Shown in pieces: positions 1-11,936 of a stretch of 64,000 nucleotides of DNA (positions are counted from its first letter, which is position 1; every line of letters begins with the position of its first letter). Origin of the DNA: Ilyonectria destructans (Eukaryota > Ascomycota > Sordariomycetes > Hypocreales > Nectriaceae); the NCBI GenBank assembly GCA_020740775.1, contig JAHEWK010000010.1:2666001-2730000 (forward strand), written 5' to 3'. The notes under the pieces were generated by a model. The model was not told the DNA's origin. It worked only from the letters and a program-made list of their open reading frames with translations, and made no database searches. The position numbers were made by a program, and so were the translations under genes.

Positions 1-557
1 GATATTGAAGCGGGTAAAAGCCTCTATATCTGTGATGGTAACAGACTGGCTGATATTAACGACCTGATGCTTATTGGTATTAATTTCCGGGAACTTAAGC
101 GACGCAAATACAGTATGAGGCTTATAGTCCTTAAGGTATATCTCGTCCTTAAAGCTATCAATTTCGGCCTTAATGGAGCTGCTAGTTGTAATAGTGGAGT
201 TAATCTCTATATAGTATGCATCGCTCTCAGTCTGGAGGATATTAACGCCTTAGATCTTAAGTTCGGCCTTATTTATCATCTTCTGAGTAATCTTGGGGAC
301 AGCAACGAAGATACTACATTAACGCCCAACTGTATCAGTCCTCCTGAAACATCGACCAGCCGAGTCACCAAGGGATTGTTTACTTACATCACGGGAACGA
401 CTATTACAACGATAACGACGAAGACGAGAAGATAAATCCACTAAAACCGCTTACAGTGTCGCGCGCAATTCCTCTTCTTGCTGCTGGTGACAACACCATT
501 CTCCGCCTGGGTATGCTTCGGCTTGTCCGATATGGTCGCGATCACGGGGGTTCGATG
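1..557 (-). pseudogene. DUF3712-type membrane protein, decayed, runs off window start
   Basis: Read on the minus strand, this matches what I know of fungal DUF3712 proteins: a basic juxtamembrane stretch (CARHCKRF), one hydrophobic helix (VFVVIVVIVV) and then VPKITQKMINKAEL and VTITDIEAFTRFN, the usual ending of the repeat domain. A 74-base intron (314-387; GTAAGT donor, TGTAG acceptor) joins the frame correctly in the middle of the membrane helix. The frame is broken by TAG at 441-443, where the family has Trp, and by TAA at 250-252. No in-frame ATG was found before the TGA at 558-560. It is therefore a relic, and its C-terminal part lies outside the window. The family function is unknown beyond single-pass membrane anchoring. 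The family call rests on pattern recognition, not on a search. Confidence 0.6.
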
Positions 558-1760
558 TCAGTCGTGTCTGGGAAGGGTTCTCGCGCCCGAGGGATAGAAT
601 GAAGCGAAGGGAAGGGGCAAAATTGGGGAAACTACAGCAGAGATTGTGACGGACGGATATCGTGGAGTCAAAAGGAGGCAAGCCAAATATCAACCACACG
701 GCTGTAAAAGCAAGGGAACAACGCCAGAGTTTAAGTAGCACGACGCTGGACGCTGCGCTGGCGTTGCACAGCAAGGGGAACCAGCTGCACCGCAAGCTGC
801 ACCGCAAGCCCGCCGATGGCACGGAGGCTAGATCACCATGATCTTCTCGCCCATGCTCCTTTGCATCTCTACTCTGGCATCGCCTGCCAAAAGAGGCAAT
901 TGGCCGAACGAGACAAGACGGCGCTATTCCCCAGGTTTGCCCCGCGTGGAGCCCATCTCGCGCCCATCGGAGCTCCATCGCCTTCCCGGTCATGGCAACA
1001 CCCTAGTTCGTCCCCTCGCCCGCTCTCCCCTCTGGCGATTTTCAAGGTTCCTCGGCATCTTGCGATGGCCCGCCCACATGAAAGGAAAAAGCAACCATGG
1101 GTGGCCCATTCCTTCATTTCGCGACCGCAGCCGTTGCGGAGGTGGACGGAGCGACGTATCGCAAGTGCAGCTTGTTGACGACGACAATGGTGGCTTGGCT
1201 ATATGAGGCTCAGCTTTGTGTGGACCCAGGCCGGCCTCCTGAGCTTACTCTTTGTCCAATTGAATCGTCTCAAATACGAGCTTGTACCTGAAATATTACT
1301 AAGTAGGAAATTACAAAAAAAGGTAAAGATCCGGGTCAGGAAACTGGGCCTTGACTTGTTTGATTCCCCCCATTGTCTGCGCCCACCCCTGATTATCCCG
1401 GGGTGGTTCGTCTGCACACGCGAAGGAGCGGGAGAAAAAGAAAATAAACGAGGGGCGGAGGATAAGGTTCATGGAGTGGCGGCCGGCCAATACCACGCAC
1501 GTAGGGTCCAGGGTTTGGGGGCCTTGGATATGGCCATTGAGGGCCGGACATGTGAGGGAGCAATCTCGACGTTTTTACGGAGCAACACCAGAGCTCATTT
1601 TGCAAGCTCCCGCCGACGCCGCCCAAATCGACAGTTGTGCAGCTTTGTTGATCGGCTTTCGCTGGATGTTGGCGACGCCAGCCATTCACGATGTGAACGC
1701 ACGGGCCTCCAGTTTTAGAGAGACGCCTCGGACGCCTTGTCGCTGGCTACATACAGGGGT
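558..1760. other. Non-coding stretch, GC-balanced
   Basis: About 1.2 kb with overlapping short open frames on both strands but none with a recognisable domain, splice pattern or consistent codon bias. I see no RNA gene and no clear repeat. It separates the decayed DUF3712 gene from the repeat field that begins near 1760. Confidence 0.5.
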
Positions 1761-1774
1761 AGTCCGCCCAGGGC

Positions 1775-2420
1775 TTCTAATAGTGCGTGCTATTAACTGG
1801 ACTACTAGTTCACACTGCAGTGCAGACTATTAGTGCATGGACTACTAGTTCAGTTTACGTCTCGAGCTCTATACAGATGGTTCAGGGCAGGTCTCTCACA
1901 CTACACTGGTAGTTCAGTGTGACTCGATCAGACGGACCAGGAGTTCAGTGCTGGAATCGCACACTAACAGCCTCACTCTGAGTGCGAGATGACGCCGTGC
2001 TCACGAGTCAGCGGTCATTGAGGTGAGCCTAATTGGGAAATTGAAGTGGGGGTCTAACTTCGATTTTGGCGCGTTTTCAGGTCGACATAGGCTCACCAAC
2101 TGTGCTGTTGCTTCACTGACAGCGCTGGGTGACAGGCGGTCCAAGCGGTCCAGGCAGCCTAGCCCATTTGAACCGCCAATTCGGAGCACTGAGAGTATAT
2201 AACTTACGGGGAACGGCCTCAAGTAGTCTTTGAATTTACACTAATAGAGCAGACCATGATTTGCACTATGGTTTAGGGTGAAAGTGACAGACGAACTAAT
2301 AGTGTAGTGTGGGCCTTGCAGGCACACTGGTAGTTTAGTGTGGCCATTTCAACGCACTGGGTGGTTTAGTGTCGCCCAGTCACACGCACTAAAGGAGCAG
2401 TTTGGGGTGTCCACACGCAC
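1775..2420. repeat. Field of short palindromic TAGTCCA/ACTAGTTCAGT repeats
   Basis: Variants of GGACTACTAGTTCAGT and ACTGGTAGTTCAGTGT recur many times (for example near 1798, 1839, 1901, 2326 and 2360), each with a central CTAGT-like palindrome. The same motif class forms the block at 63505-63760. It looks like a degenerate tandem or MITE-like array. No coding content was seen. Confidence 0.6.
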
Positions 2421-2563
2421 TATTTACACGATTAGGAGCACTGCTGCCTGTTTGCAGTGTCGCATGACTGGAGATGATGGAACTTCTAAAGTTAGCGAAA
2501 CTCACGCCATTGCAATCTTCAGACACGTAGGGAACGCGTCTTACGCGCATTGACTCTACTCGT
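2421..2563. other. Unassigned spacer
   Basis: Short spacer between the palindromic field and the long-range inverted repeat. It contains CACACGCACTA-like motifs similar to the preceding repeats but nothing coding. Confidence 0.4.
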
Positions 2564-2640
2564 GTAAGGTAAATGAAGGCGTGCAAGGGAAGCAGCCAAT
2601 CAGGAGGCTGAGTCTCCACTTTACAGTGAAAATGGGGCTA
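2564..2640 (+). repeat. Dispersed repeat, left copy of a 57-kb-distant inverted pair
   Basis: About 77 bases here are nearly identical to the reverse complement of 59877-59952, with a handful of mismatches, several of them C/T or G/A. The core is the CCAATCAGGAGGCTGAGTCT segment followed by CCACTTTACAGTGAAAATGG. A weaker related stretch follows near 2700-2765 (CCAATGAGAGCGTG, CCACTTTCACTGAAAGTGG). Probably part of a MITE or LTR family. Its ends are not defined. Confidence 0.75.
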
Positions 2641-2865
2641 GGGCGTCTGTATTGAGAGTTCTCTTTCAAGTTAAAGGGGACTGCGGGGGTTCTAAGCCAA
2701 TGAGAGCGTGTGAAATCCACTTTCACTGAAAGTGGGAGGAACAATAGGGATGTAGGGCCAGCCAATGGGTAGAGACCGTCGTCAGATTATTGTGAGAGAA
2801 AATGAAATTCGGTTGCCCATTCTATATACTTGAAGAAAACACTGTCTTATTAAATAACTTGATCT

Positions 2866-5800
2866 CTACTCAGCCTTTTTAGATGTCTTTGTCCTCATCT
2901 TCATTAATAGATAGACCAAGCCATAGGAACTGCAGATGAAGATAACAACAATCCCAGCGCCTGCCCATCCGTAGTGGTAATCGTTGAGGTTAATGGTCCG
3001 GAGGTAGTCGCTGCCCTTTGTATAGGGGCAGACCTGACAGTCTGAGGTGGCTGCAGGATTGAGCAAGTTTGCGCCAGACTTGGCCAGGTATGGCTCAAGG
3101 TACCCACGGCATGTCGAGTTCGATGGAGGGTCGAACACGGCGAGCTCCTCCTCTTTGCAAGTAACATCGACGTCGAAGGTAACAAAAGTTAGAACGCTTC
3201 CCACTAGATATGTAGTCGGATTTAGGTAGTACATCCAGTACTTCCAGAAGACAACAATCTGATCGTATGGGACAAGAATGCCGCAGAATGAAACGATGAC
3301 GCCCACGAGCAACGGGTTAACGAGGGACGCGAACACGGCGTTGGGCGCGTACGCTGCGATAAATTGCCCAAATCCCGTATAGAACATCTCGTAAATGGCT
3401 ACCACGAAAAAGGTGGCACCGGCAGTTTTCGACTCGGCGGAAAAGCCGACAGTATAGTACCAACAGGAGAAATAGAGAACGCCGCAGATGAGCAGGTAGG
3501 GAAGTTCGGACACGATCAAGGCCGTGGCCAGAGCTTGCCACGAGTAGATTCGGGCCTTCTTCTCCCGCGCATCGTATAAATCACGTCGCTCGATGAACAA
3601 TGGCTGCAGCTGGTTGATAACGCCAGACGCAACAAACAACCAGACGAATACCGTGAAGAGCCGTTGCTGCAGGTCACTGACAGCGCCACCGATCATCCAG
3701 TACGTGAACCCGTTGAACAGGCCTAATCCGATGTGGAGGAGAATCTTGTTATTGATGTACGCTACATTCCGGTAGAGTGAAATGTTCATGCGCCAGAGGA
3801 CGACTCTGATTTGTTCAGGGAGAGGCATGGCGTACTCGTGCTCGTCATCGTAGTTGACTTCCTTCAACTTGGCTTCTTCGATCATCGATTCAAGCTCTTT
3901 GACTGTATTGGTATGCTCTGGAGACTCCAGCCAGACCTGATTCCAGTCGGTATTGGATAAATGGCCTGAAACTACGTCGATGATGTGTTCTGCCGAGTTA
4001 GTACCCGGCGGGCAAAGGGCGCCATATCGTTCAAAGTACTGCGAAACAACCTTGCCATTGCACCCGATGTCTCCAAAATACACGGTTTTGCCTCCTCTTG
4101 CTAGCAGTAGGAGGCGATCGAATTGCGAGAATAGCTGTGCAGATGGTTGGTGAACCGTGACCAAGACTCCTTGACCAGAGTCGGCAAGCTTGCGGAGGAA
4201 TCGGACCGTATGATACGCGGACTGTCCGTCCAAGCCTGACGTCGGCTCATCCAGGAAAATCAAGATCTTGGGCTTTGCGACCAGCTCTACCGCGATTGTG
4301 ACCCGTTTTCGTTGCTCGATGCTAAGAAAGTGTCCGGACCCAGGTTTTCCGATCAAGGTGTCGGCTAGGTCGTGGAGCTCCAGCAGGTTGATGATGACAT
4401 CGACATACTTCAGTTTCTCCTCCCGAGATGAATCACGAGACTGGCGTAGAAGAGCCGAGAACTCGAGTGCCTCTCGAACCGTCGCGTACGGCTCATGGAC
4501 ATCAAGCTGTTCGCAGTAGCCGGTGGACCGTTGGAAGGAAATCGGAAGCGGTCGGCCGTCAACCAAGACGGAGCCCTCGATCTTGCCCTCAGTTTTTCGC
4601 TGGGCTAGCACATCCAACAAGGTGGTCTTTCCAGCACCGGAGGAGCCCATCAAGGCTGTCAGAGTCCCCGGTTTGACCCATCCCTGCACGTTGTCCAACA
4701 AGTGCCTAGGGCCGTCTGGCGTTTGAACCGTGTAGTTAAGGTTCTTCCACGTGAAAACAGCCTTGCTCCGTGCAATCTGTTCACCGATGGCGTCCTCTCG
4801 AACCTGAAGGGCCTCCGGGACGGAGCTTGACGTATCATAAGGCTTCTCCGCGGGCCCAGACCCTGCGTCAAGCACGCGTCGTTTGTGGTGCTGCGCCAAC
4901 TTCTCCCGGGGGATAAGCAAAGACGCTGCAGACGATGAAGGGTCGCTCCAGCAGACGGTTGCGATGATGGTCAAGGCCACATAGAACACCCACCAGGCGC
5001 AGAGGATGCCAAAGTTACGCCAGACGTGGGAGTGCTGATAGGACAGAGAGGCCAGGTAGTCGTCACCAGACAAGAATGCCGCCCCCGGCTTCGCACCGCC
5101 GACACCGGCGCAAGCCTGATGCTCAACGCTTGTGTAGCCCTCGCCGTTAGGAACCAAGTTTGACCCCGCACAGTTGATGACCTTCAGGTGCAGTTCATTG
5201 CCCAACAACGCCTCGAACCCGTATGCAAGGGGGTTGAGCCAGTACAGCCAGCCAAGCCACGGGTGCATCTGGGCCTTTGTGATCTGGTAGCCCGTATACA
5301 TGGCCATGACTGAGATGACGTAGCCCGAGATCTTGGACGCGCTGTCAAAGGTGCCAGCTGCCGCGCCTATGGCTCGGAACATGGCTATCGAGCACATGTT
5401 GTTCATGAAGAGGATGACGAAGTAGGTGAAGAACGCACTAGCAGAGGCGGATAGATGAACCATGAAATATACGACCAGGGACCAGACGATGATTTGCAGG
5501 AAGACGACGGGGATGTCGGCCGAGATCTGGGACACGCAAGTGACTGCTGGATGGAAGAAGGCAAATCGTCTATGCTTGAGAATGACGGGGCGGCCAGTGA
5601 AGGAGTCAACCACTTCGGACATGGCTGACAGACTGTGATATAGTAGAGACCAGAAGAGAGCACCCCCCTTGAGGAACAGCCCTGTACTGTCACCCGGTGC
5701 GTTGTAGTAGAGTGACCCAGCTATCAATGCCTGGACCAATGACCCACCCTGCTTCATCAGAAACGTCGCGAGATCGCCGCCAATGATTTGGTACTGACGA

Positions 5801-7059
5801 ACAATACTGGCCCGAACCTGCGAGATGAAGTTGACTGTGTGCTGGCTGTGGCTGGAATGTCTCTCGTGATCGACGGATGCCTGGAAGTCTCGTGTGCGGG
5901 CCTGGGCGAGTTGGCTGTCCGGGTAGTGGTCCCTGTCCGTCATGCGGGCAAAAACGGAAGAATGATAGTACCGTTCAAGGATGGCATCGGCGTTGCGCGG
6001 AAAGGTTGCCTCAAAGCCGGGTAGGATCTCTCGTTCGGTAGGGACAGTCGCTCCGGTCAGGAAATCGGCAACATTGGCGCCCTCTTGACAGATGAAGCCC
6101 AGTTCCTCCATGAAGCCCCGAGCTTCCTCTCTCGGGCCGTAGTAGATCTGGGATCCTTGGTCTAGCACTAGTACCTGATCGAACAGATTGTAGATGTCGT
6201 TGCTGGCCTGGTAGAGGGTGGCGATTGTCGTCAGACCATTAATGTCAGTCATTGCACGCATGGCTCGAGCCCACTCCAATGCGTTGCTAGCATCCAGGCC
6301 TCGGGTGCTGTTGTCCCAGCAGAAGACAGATGCCCGTGAGGCTAGACATTCCAGTACTGAGACTCGCTTTCTCTCGCCTCCCGAAACGCCCCGGATATAT
6401 TCATTTCCCACTTTGGTCCCTGCCGTGTGAGAAATGCCGAGGGTATCAAGGAGGAAGTTCTTGACCTCGTCGAAAAACTCCCCGTCCGAGTCAAGGTCGT
6501 GGTGGGCGGGAACCTTTAACTTGGCGGCAAAGTCCATGGTCTGGCCAACGGTAAGAGAAGGGAAAAAGATCTCTTCTTCGGTGTTCATGATGATTTGGCC
6601 CCGATAGGCCTCGGCTTCCTTTTGAACCAAGCTACCGAACCAGACATTTCCCTCCACTTCTGTATAGCCCCCCCGCAAATTCGAGAGCATCTTGAGGAGT
6701 GTTGAACAACCCGACCCAGGACGGCCGAGCACGAGTAGCATTTCACCGGGCTTCACGCAGCCATGACTCCGGTGGAGGATGGTTCGCATCGGTGGTTGGT
6801 GTCGAAGTCGCCCGATGCGTGACACAATGTCAAACTGAGAAAGGCAGTTTTCATGAACGGCAGCCTCGGAGTCTGGAACTCGGACCGTCAAGTCGTTCCA
6901 GGTCACTCCCAGCTCGCGTCTTTTGAATCCAGCTGCGCGCTCTCGTTGGTCAAGCTCTTTGAGTTTGCCTGTCAGTCGCCAGTCGCTCGTGTTGGCTCGG
7001 GCGCATTTTTCCGCCACTAGCCGCGATGCTGCTGCCTTGGCATCTGGTGAGGACTCCAT
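2866..7059 (-). CDS. PDR-type (ABCG) multidrug ABC transporter, 1397 aa
   Basis: Single-exon full-size transporter with the reverse (NBD-TMD)x2 order of the fungal PDR/CDR family, which uses ATP to export hydrophobic toxic compounds across the plasma membrane. The N-terminal half has the degenerate Walker [10 protein letters not shown] (residues 112-120) and signature [10 protein letters not shown] (225-234), with Asn in the Walker B region ([11 protein letters not shown]). The C-terminal half has a normal Walker [10 protein letters not shown] (about 805), signature [10 protein letters not shown] and Walker [14 protein letters not shown]. Each half is followed by a hydrophobic six-helix region, and the C-terminal half ends with a Cys-containing extracellular loop before the last helix. 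This asymmetry is normal for the family. The length is slightly short of the usual 1450-1500 aa, mainly through a short N-terminus. ATG at 7057-7059. The gene lies head to head with the Zn2Cys6 gene at 7973, which may regulate it. Confidence 0.95.
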   Translation of the reverse strand: MESSPDAKAAASRLVAEKCARANTSDWRLTGKLKELDQRERAAGFKRRELGVTWNDLTVRVPDSEAAVHENCLSQFDIVSRIGRLRHQPPMRTILHRSHGCVKPGEMLLVLGRPGSGCSTLLKMLSNLRGGYTEVEGNVWFGSLVQKEAEAYRGQIIMNTEEEIFFPSLTVGQTMDFAAKLKVPAHHDLDSDGEFFDEVKNFLLDTLGISHTAGTKVGNEYIRGVSGGERKRVSVLECLASRASVFCWDNSTRGLDASNALEWARAMRAMTDINGLTTIATLYQASNDIYNLFDQVLVLDQGSQIYYGPREEARGFMEELGFICQEGANVADFLTGATVPTEREILPGFEATFPRNADAILERYYHSSVFARMTDRDHYPDSQLAQARTRDFQASVDHERHSSHSQHTVNFISQVRASIVRQYQIIGGDLATFLMKQGGSLVQALIAGSLYYNAPGDSTGLFLKGGALFWSLLYHSLSAMSEVVDSFTGRPVILKHRRFAFFHPAVTCVSQISADIPVVFLQIIVWSLVVYFMVHLSASASAFFTYFVILFMNNMCSIAMFRAIGAAAGTFDSASKISGYVISVMAMYTGYQITKAQMHPWLGWLYWLNPLAYGFEALLGNELHLKVINCAGSNLVPNGEGYTSVEHQACAGVGGAKPGAAFLSGDDYLASLSYQHSHVWRNFGILCAWWVFYVALTIIATVCWSDPSSSAASLLIPREKLAQHHKRRVLDAGSGPAEKPYDTSSSVPEALQVREDAIGEQIARSKAVFTWKNLNYTVQTPDGPRHLLDNVQGWVKPGTLTALMGSSGAGKTTLLDVLAQRKTEGKIEGSVLVDGRPLPISFQRSTGYCEQLDVHEPYATVREALEFSALLRQSRDSSREEKLKYVDVIINLLELHDLADTLIGKPGSGHFLSIEQRKRVTIAVELVAKPKILIFLDEPTSGLDGQSAYHTVRFLRKLADSGQGVLVTVHQPSAQLFSQFDRLLLLARGGKTVYFGDIGCNGKVVSQYFERYGALCPPGTNSAEHIIDVVSGHLSNTDWNQVWLESPEHTNTVKELESMIEEAKLKEVNYDDEHEYAMPLPEQIRVVLWRMNISLYRNVAYINNKILLHIGLGLFNGFTYWMIGGAVSDLQQRLFTVFVWLFVASGVINQLQPLFIERRDLYDAREKKARIYSWQALATALIVSELPYLLICGVLYFSCWYYTVGFSAESKTAGATFFVVAIYEMFYTGFGQFIAAYAPNAVFASLVNPLLVGVIVSFCGILVPYDQIVVFWKYWMYYLNPTTYLVGSVLTFVTFDVDVTCKEEELAVFDPPSNSTCRGYLEPYLAKSGANLLNPAATSDCQVCPYTKGSDYLRTINLNDYHYGWAGAGIVVIFICSSYGLVYLLMKMRTKTSKKAE

Positions 7060-7972
7060 GGCTGGCTTTAAGTATGCGGTGCTTTACGATGTTGGGAGGG
7101 GGTCAATGAAGTGATGTTGGGATTGAGCAGGGAATGGTTTTGGGGTATGAACGTTGGAATATATGATACAAGAGAGAGGATTTTGGGAAGATGAGAAGAA
7201 TATTGGTTATAGAAACTAAAGATCGGAAGTTATATAATGGCCTTGTCGTGGCTTACTGACCTTTGAAGTCCGCCATGTTTCCTTATTTTCCGATGCTACT
7301 TGGACCAATGCAACAGTTAAAACCCGAAGTAGCCAATCAAAGCTTGGCTCTCTTACAGAGTGGAGATGCAGCACGTTAGACCCGGAAACTCGGCTCTTCT
7401 AGAAATTTTATTAGTGGACTCGCTCCAGTGCCCATGCAACTTGGGAGACGGCCAAGAAAAAAAAGGAAAAGAAACAAAAAGGATCTAGTTCTCGAGACGA
7501 TTCGGCAGTGGCTTCAGCCAGGAGTTATAGCCGTAACTTGCTTGAGTCCATCCGCCATTCCTTGAGAACACTTGACTAACAGGTCAAGATAACCAAACAC
7601 ACAAGAGATTAGCGCCTCGCTGTAGCTATCTCTAGTCTAACGAGAGAAGCCTCCTCGAAAGGGCATAGCAACCCTCTATCACATATACCTAATCATCAAT
7701 GCCACTTACAAGCCCCTAAATCTCAAGCACCCTCGATTGACGCTATGGCAGTGACGAAATGACTGCTCTCTGATTGGTTCGCATTTTCGGATTTTTTCTC
7801 CCCTTGGGGTTCCGAGTGGATCCCCAAGATGGGTCGGTCTTCTTCCGGTCGGCCCGTGGTTTCGTCGGACAGTCAACCTTGCCGCCCCGTGTTCGACCTT
7901 TGGTCGTTTAATTTCCCTTCTCTCTTTCTCCCGTACGGCACCGTGGACAGTATTACTTGCCCCGTCGAGACT
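7060..7972. promoter_or_regulatory. Shared divergent promoter region of transporter and regulator
   Basis: A 913-base intergenic region between two genes transcribed away from each other, so it must hold both promoters. It contains scattered CGG/CCG triplets (for example near 7213, 7388, 7840-7852) of the kind that Zn2Cys6 proteins bind, and an A-rich run at 7456-7480. I could not define a specific operator by eye. Confidence 0.5.
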
Positions 7973-10505
7973 ATGTCTCCGAGCATAGAAGCAGAAGGCC
8001 TTGATCTCCCAATCAGGAAAAGCCTGCAGGCGGTAAGTTAATCCCCGATGTACATTCCGTTTCCGCATCCATAGACTACACGGTACTAATGCAAACAAGT
8101 GCGACTTATGTCACGCGAGGAAGGTAAGCACTCGATACAATGCCTTTCAATCTCCCCATAAGGCCATTGGAACTAACTCATAACATCTTGGTTAGATTAA
8201 ATGTGACCGACAGATCCAGTGCCACAACTGTACCACGATTGGGGCTCGTTGCGACCGCTTGCGACCTAAGCACAAACGCCGCCGGCGAAGGCCACAGTGA
8301 GTGTACCCGGGATTATATATCTCTTCAATCAAATGGCACCAGCCTAAAAATGTGCTGCACCAGGGTGACGTCCCTGGGTACCACCGCCACACAGTCATGG
8401 CCACAGAGTGAAGCGAACAACTCAGGCCGCTCGGTGTCCAGCTCACCGAGAGACGATGGGCACCTTAGTCGAGCATATCCTGCTACGGCACATCCCAGTC
8501 CCAAGTCGAGGCCGTTGCCCACCCCTTCCAACCAAACTGACTATACAGGGAATCTCATACAACAAGAACTCAGCACCAGGGCCAGCCTATCACCAGATCG
8601 CGTCTGGGTGCTCGAATCAGCCATCTCGTTCGTAGAAAACCACGTTAACTCGTCTCCGCACGCAGACGAAACCGTGCCTGAGCCAGTATTGGACCACGTC
8701 GTCAATGTGACTAACAAGATCCCGTCGGAGCTATTTTATATGATGTTAGTTGGTGAGATTCCATACCCAGTTATATTTTGCTCACGATTCCGGCTAACAC
8801 AAGGTGATCAAGGTCAGCCTGGTAGTTCTACGACTCCACACCATTGGCCAGATCACATATCTTCCCAACTTCTGCAGCAGATGTGCATGGCACTCGCCAA
8901 CGACACAGTCAGCGGGCAGAATGCCGTTCAGCATAAGGTTTGCGTTTTTTACAAAGCGGTAATGTACATCAGCCGTCTATTGCGCTTCTGCGATCCCGGA
9001 TTCTTGTGCGACGCTCTGGAGGTATCCCAGGGAACCTATGCCGCAACATGTCTAAAGCACCTTAGGGAAGTTAACCTCATCAGCCATCCGAGCCTCGGCA
9101 CGCTCCAGGCTCTTCTTTCGGGAGTATGTAACATCTATGTCAACGGATATTTGCATATGCTGTATAACCGGGCCTCGGGGGCATAATCTGACTGTTACTA
9201 GGCGAACTTGGTATTACTCCTCGGTCGTACATCGCAAGCCTGGACCTTGACGGCCCTGGCTTCGCGAATTTTGGTGGCTTTGGGGCTTCATACTACCAAG
9301 CAGGAAAATCTGGACGACGAGGGCAAGTCTGCCATTCGGCACTGCCTTTACTGGTGCTTCTACCTTGACAAAACGTTGAGCATGCTTCTCGTCCGTCCCT
9401 CATCGTTGCCGAACCTGCCGTGGGAGCCTGCAGTATTGGTACCCATGACCATCGACAACCCCCTGGTCCAGAAGGTCAAAATCTCTGTCAGAATTGCCCA
9501 GGTGCAAGACGGCTGCTTGCATCTCCTTGCCAAGCCGTCAGAAATGCAAGACTTTACTAGATCAGGTTCAGTGAACTCCTTGGAGTCGGAACTGCTCAAT
9601 ATTCATCGAAGTATCATGGAGGTACGTCAGCGCGTATTCTATCAGCTAGGTCTCCTTCTCAAGGTTGATGCTGATCATGGTGGCCACTAGCTACGCGATG
9701 AATGGATGAAGACCGCCGAACTCAAGCTCGAATGGAACAGCCTCAACTTTACCATCTACGCCGTTCTCACAGCTGTCCTCCGTCTCGATACAGCTTCATT
9801 ACACAATCGCAGAAAGCGGGAGGAATGCCTCCAATATGCAAGGAGGGCTCTCTTGGCAATGCAGAAATTTAAGGCTAATATTTCTCGCAACGCCACGACG
9901 GACTTTTTTTCATGGTACGCTCCGAACAGTGCGGCGAGACATGATACACGTGATTAACTCCGTATGCCAGGACGGTTCTTTCTTATCCCCTGACACCATT
10001 CTTTGTTGTTTTCTGCAACGTCGTTGCTACATCAAATCTGGAAGATCTAGAGCTTTTAACCAAGGTGACCACTGTCATGGCGCAGATCAAAGAGCAGTGT
10101 ACCTTGAGCATGAATCTCTTCAAGTTGTTTAGACAATTTGTGCAGCTTTGTGGGCACTTGAATGACATGCAGGTGATGCGGTGGCAGCCGGACCAGGTTT
10201 GGACGGGGCATAGGGATAGACTGGGGCTTGATGTTCCTCAGCCTCAGTCTACAGTGCTTGGGCTTGGATCTTTTGATCTTTTGCCGCTGTCGCGATCGGA
10301 GACAGCCCAGCCGCTGATGGCATCAGCCGCTGAATACCAGCCCTCCAAAGCAGCTAGTCAGAATCTCAGTCGGGCGGCTAGTCTTGAAGGGGGAACAAAT
10401 GGGGCAGTCTGGGACGATGAACGTATCTGGCAGTTGTTCAACCTGCAGCCGTCTATTGAATCATTTGATCTTGCTTCATTTGATCTCGACTTGGATATTC
10501 TATAA
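7973..10505 (+). CDS. Zn2Cys6 transcription factor, 690 aa, eight exons
   Basis: The exons I derive are 7973-8032, 8100-8123, 8196-8296, 8364-8752, 8804-9123, 9202-9621, 9691-9914 and 9971-10505. Together they give 2073 nt, an exact 690 codons plus stop. All seven introns are 51-78 bases with GT-AG ends. The binuclear zinc cluster spans exons 1-3: CDLCHARKIKC then QIQCHNCTTIGARC (residues 21-46), followed by a basic run KHKRRRRR. The rest has the fungal-specific middle homology region: WPDHIS, a helix with FYKAVMYISRLLRFCD, and TSQAWTLTALASRILVALGL. Intron 8753-8803 is 51 bases and in frame, so its removal rests on its CTAAC branch site and ACAAG end. As a nuclear DNA-binding regulator sharing its upstream region with the PDR pump, it is a good candidate local regulator of that pump, but its targets cannot be read from sequence. 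Confidence 0.9.
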
Positions 10506-10814
10506 GATGGTGACTCTTCGCAGTTGTTGCGAAAGTTCAAGGGGGACGTATTTCCTCAATAGCCTATCCCAGACATTGTGCTGAGCTAATATAGCTGGTA
10601 CCTGGCCCACACATCTTAATTCATTAATCATTCATCCCATTGTTTAACAGATTCTTTTGAACAGTTTAAATATCTGCTAACAACTTGTCTTACCCGGCGC
10701 CGCCAATAAAGGCACTGATGGCGGAGAAAGTGAGCCGTATTTCTGCCTACTTACTGAGGGGCACAGTATCTATAAGAGCCAGAAAGATCCAAAACTGTTT
10801 TGATGAAAAAAATT
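10506..10814. other. 3' flank of the regulator gene
   Basis: AT-leaning sequence downstream of the Zn2Cys6 stop codon, probably the 3' UTR and spacer. No further gene was seen. The transposon-derived block starts near 10815. Confidence 0.5.
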
Positions 10815-10876
10815 CAGGGTTGGGTTTGAGTTGGGGTTTATTTATCTATCTTCTAGCTAATTTGCCCTATTGTTTT

Positions 10877-11270
10877 CTAAAGAAAGAGAGAAAGAGAGAA
10901 GAAAAAAAAGAAAAGATAAAAAGAAAAAAGAAGAAAGAAAAAGAATAAAGAAAAAGGAAAAAAAAAGAGGAAAGAAAAAAGATAAAAAGGGAAAGAAAGA
11001 TAAAAAAAAAAAAAAAAAAAAGAAAGAAAGAAAGAAAGAAAGAAAAAAAAGAAAAAAAAAGAAAAGAAGAAAAAAAAAAAAAAAAAAAAAAGAAAAAAAG
11101 AAAAAAAAAAAAGAAGAAAAAAAAGAAGTAAAAAGAGAAAAGAGGAGATAGAAAGAGAGATATAAGAAAGAATAAAGAGAGAGATAAAAAGAAGAAGTAA
11201 AAGAGAGATAGAAGGTGGAATAGAAGAAGGAATAGAAGGAAAAATAGAGAAAAGCTAAAAGAAGAACAGT
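10877..11270 (+). repeat. Purine-only low-complexity tract (A/G)
   Basis: Almost 400 bases of AAAGAGAAAGAAAA-type sequence with nearly no pyrimidines. It occupies the same place relative to the flanking repeat as the tract at 53031-53265, so it belongs to the 3' end (minus strand) of the RT element, not to independent simple repeats. The Lys-rich open frames inside it are not genes. Confidence 0.8.
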
Positions 11271-11936
11271 TAGTTATTTGCCGGTATAGCTTATCTCTAA
11301 GTCCTAGAGGTATAGATACTTAACTCTAGGCCTATTCTTAAGCTACTAGTAGTAATAGAAGCTGCTGAATTTACTCTAAACTTAGCTAATATTAAGCTGA
11401 TAGAGGTATCTAGCCAGCTAGCTGCAGTAGGCCCTATTAAGCTTTATAGCTACTTATAGATCTTAGCTATTTCCTTTTCTATTAATCCTCCTGTTAAGAA
11501 GATTAAAAAATAGAAAAAGGGGCCTAGAGATAAGTATTTCCTTCTCTTCTCTGCTGCTGCCTCTATTAGTATTTAGTAGGAGTCCTTCTTTACTAACCTA
11601 ATATTAATAGCTACTATTTTTATATTGTAGAAATAGCAGCTATTTTCTAGCTTAATAGAAAAATCAGCTCTTTTTTCTGCTGAGGGGCTAATAAAAGGTT
11701 TAACTTCTGCTTCTAAATCTATCTGGCTAAAGAGGGTATTTATAAAGGTATAGAAGATTTAGTTATAGTATAAAATCTATTTTCTTTTAGCAGCTTTATA
11801 GGTATTCTTATAACCTAAGCTAGTCTTTAAGCTATAGTAGCTATAGAAAGATCCTTAGGTCTTAATTAGAAGGAGAAGTTAGCTTCTAATAGCTTTAATT
11901 ACCTTAGAGTTAGCTAAGGTATATTGTTTTTAAATA

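Noticed and set aside
451..1206. Several overlapping frames of 65-180 aa on both strands
   Set aside because: Mutually overlapping and without domains; part of one overlaps the DUF3712 relic in another frame.
10870..11151. Lys-rich open frame in the purine tract
   Set aside because: Pure A/G low complexity that also occurs in the second copy of the element; no real codon bias.
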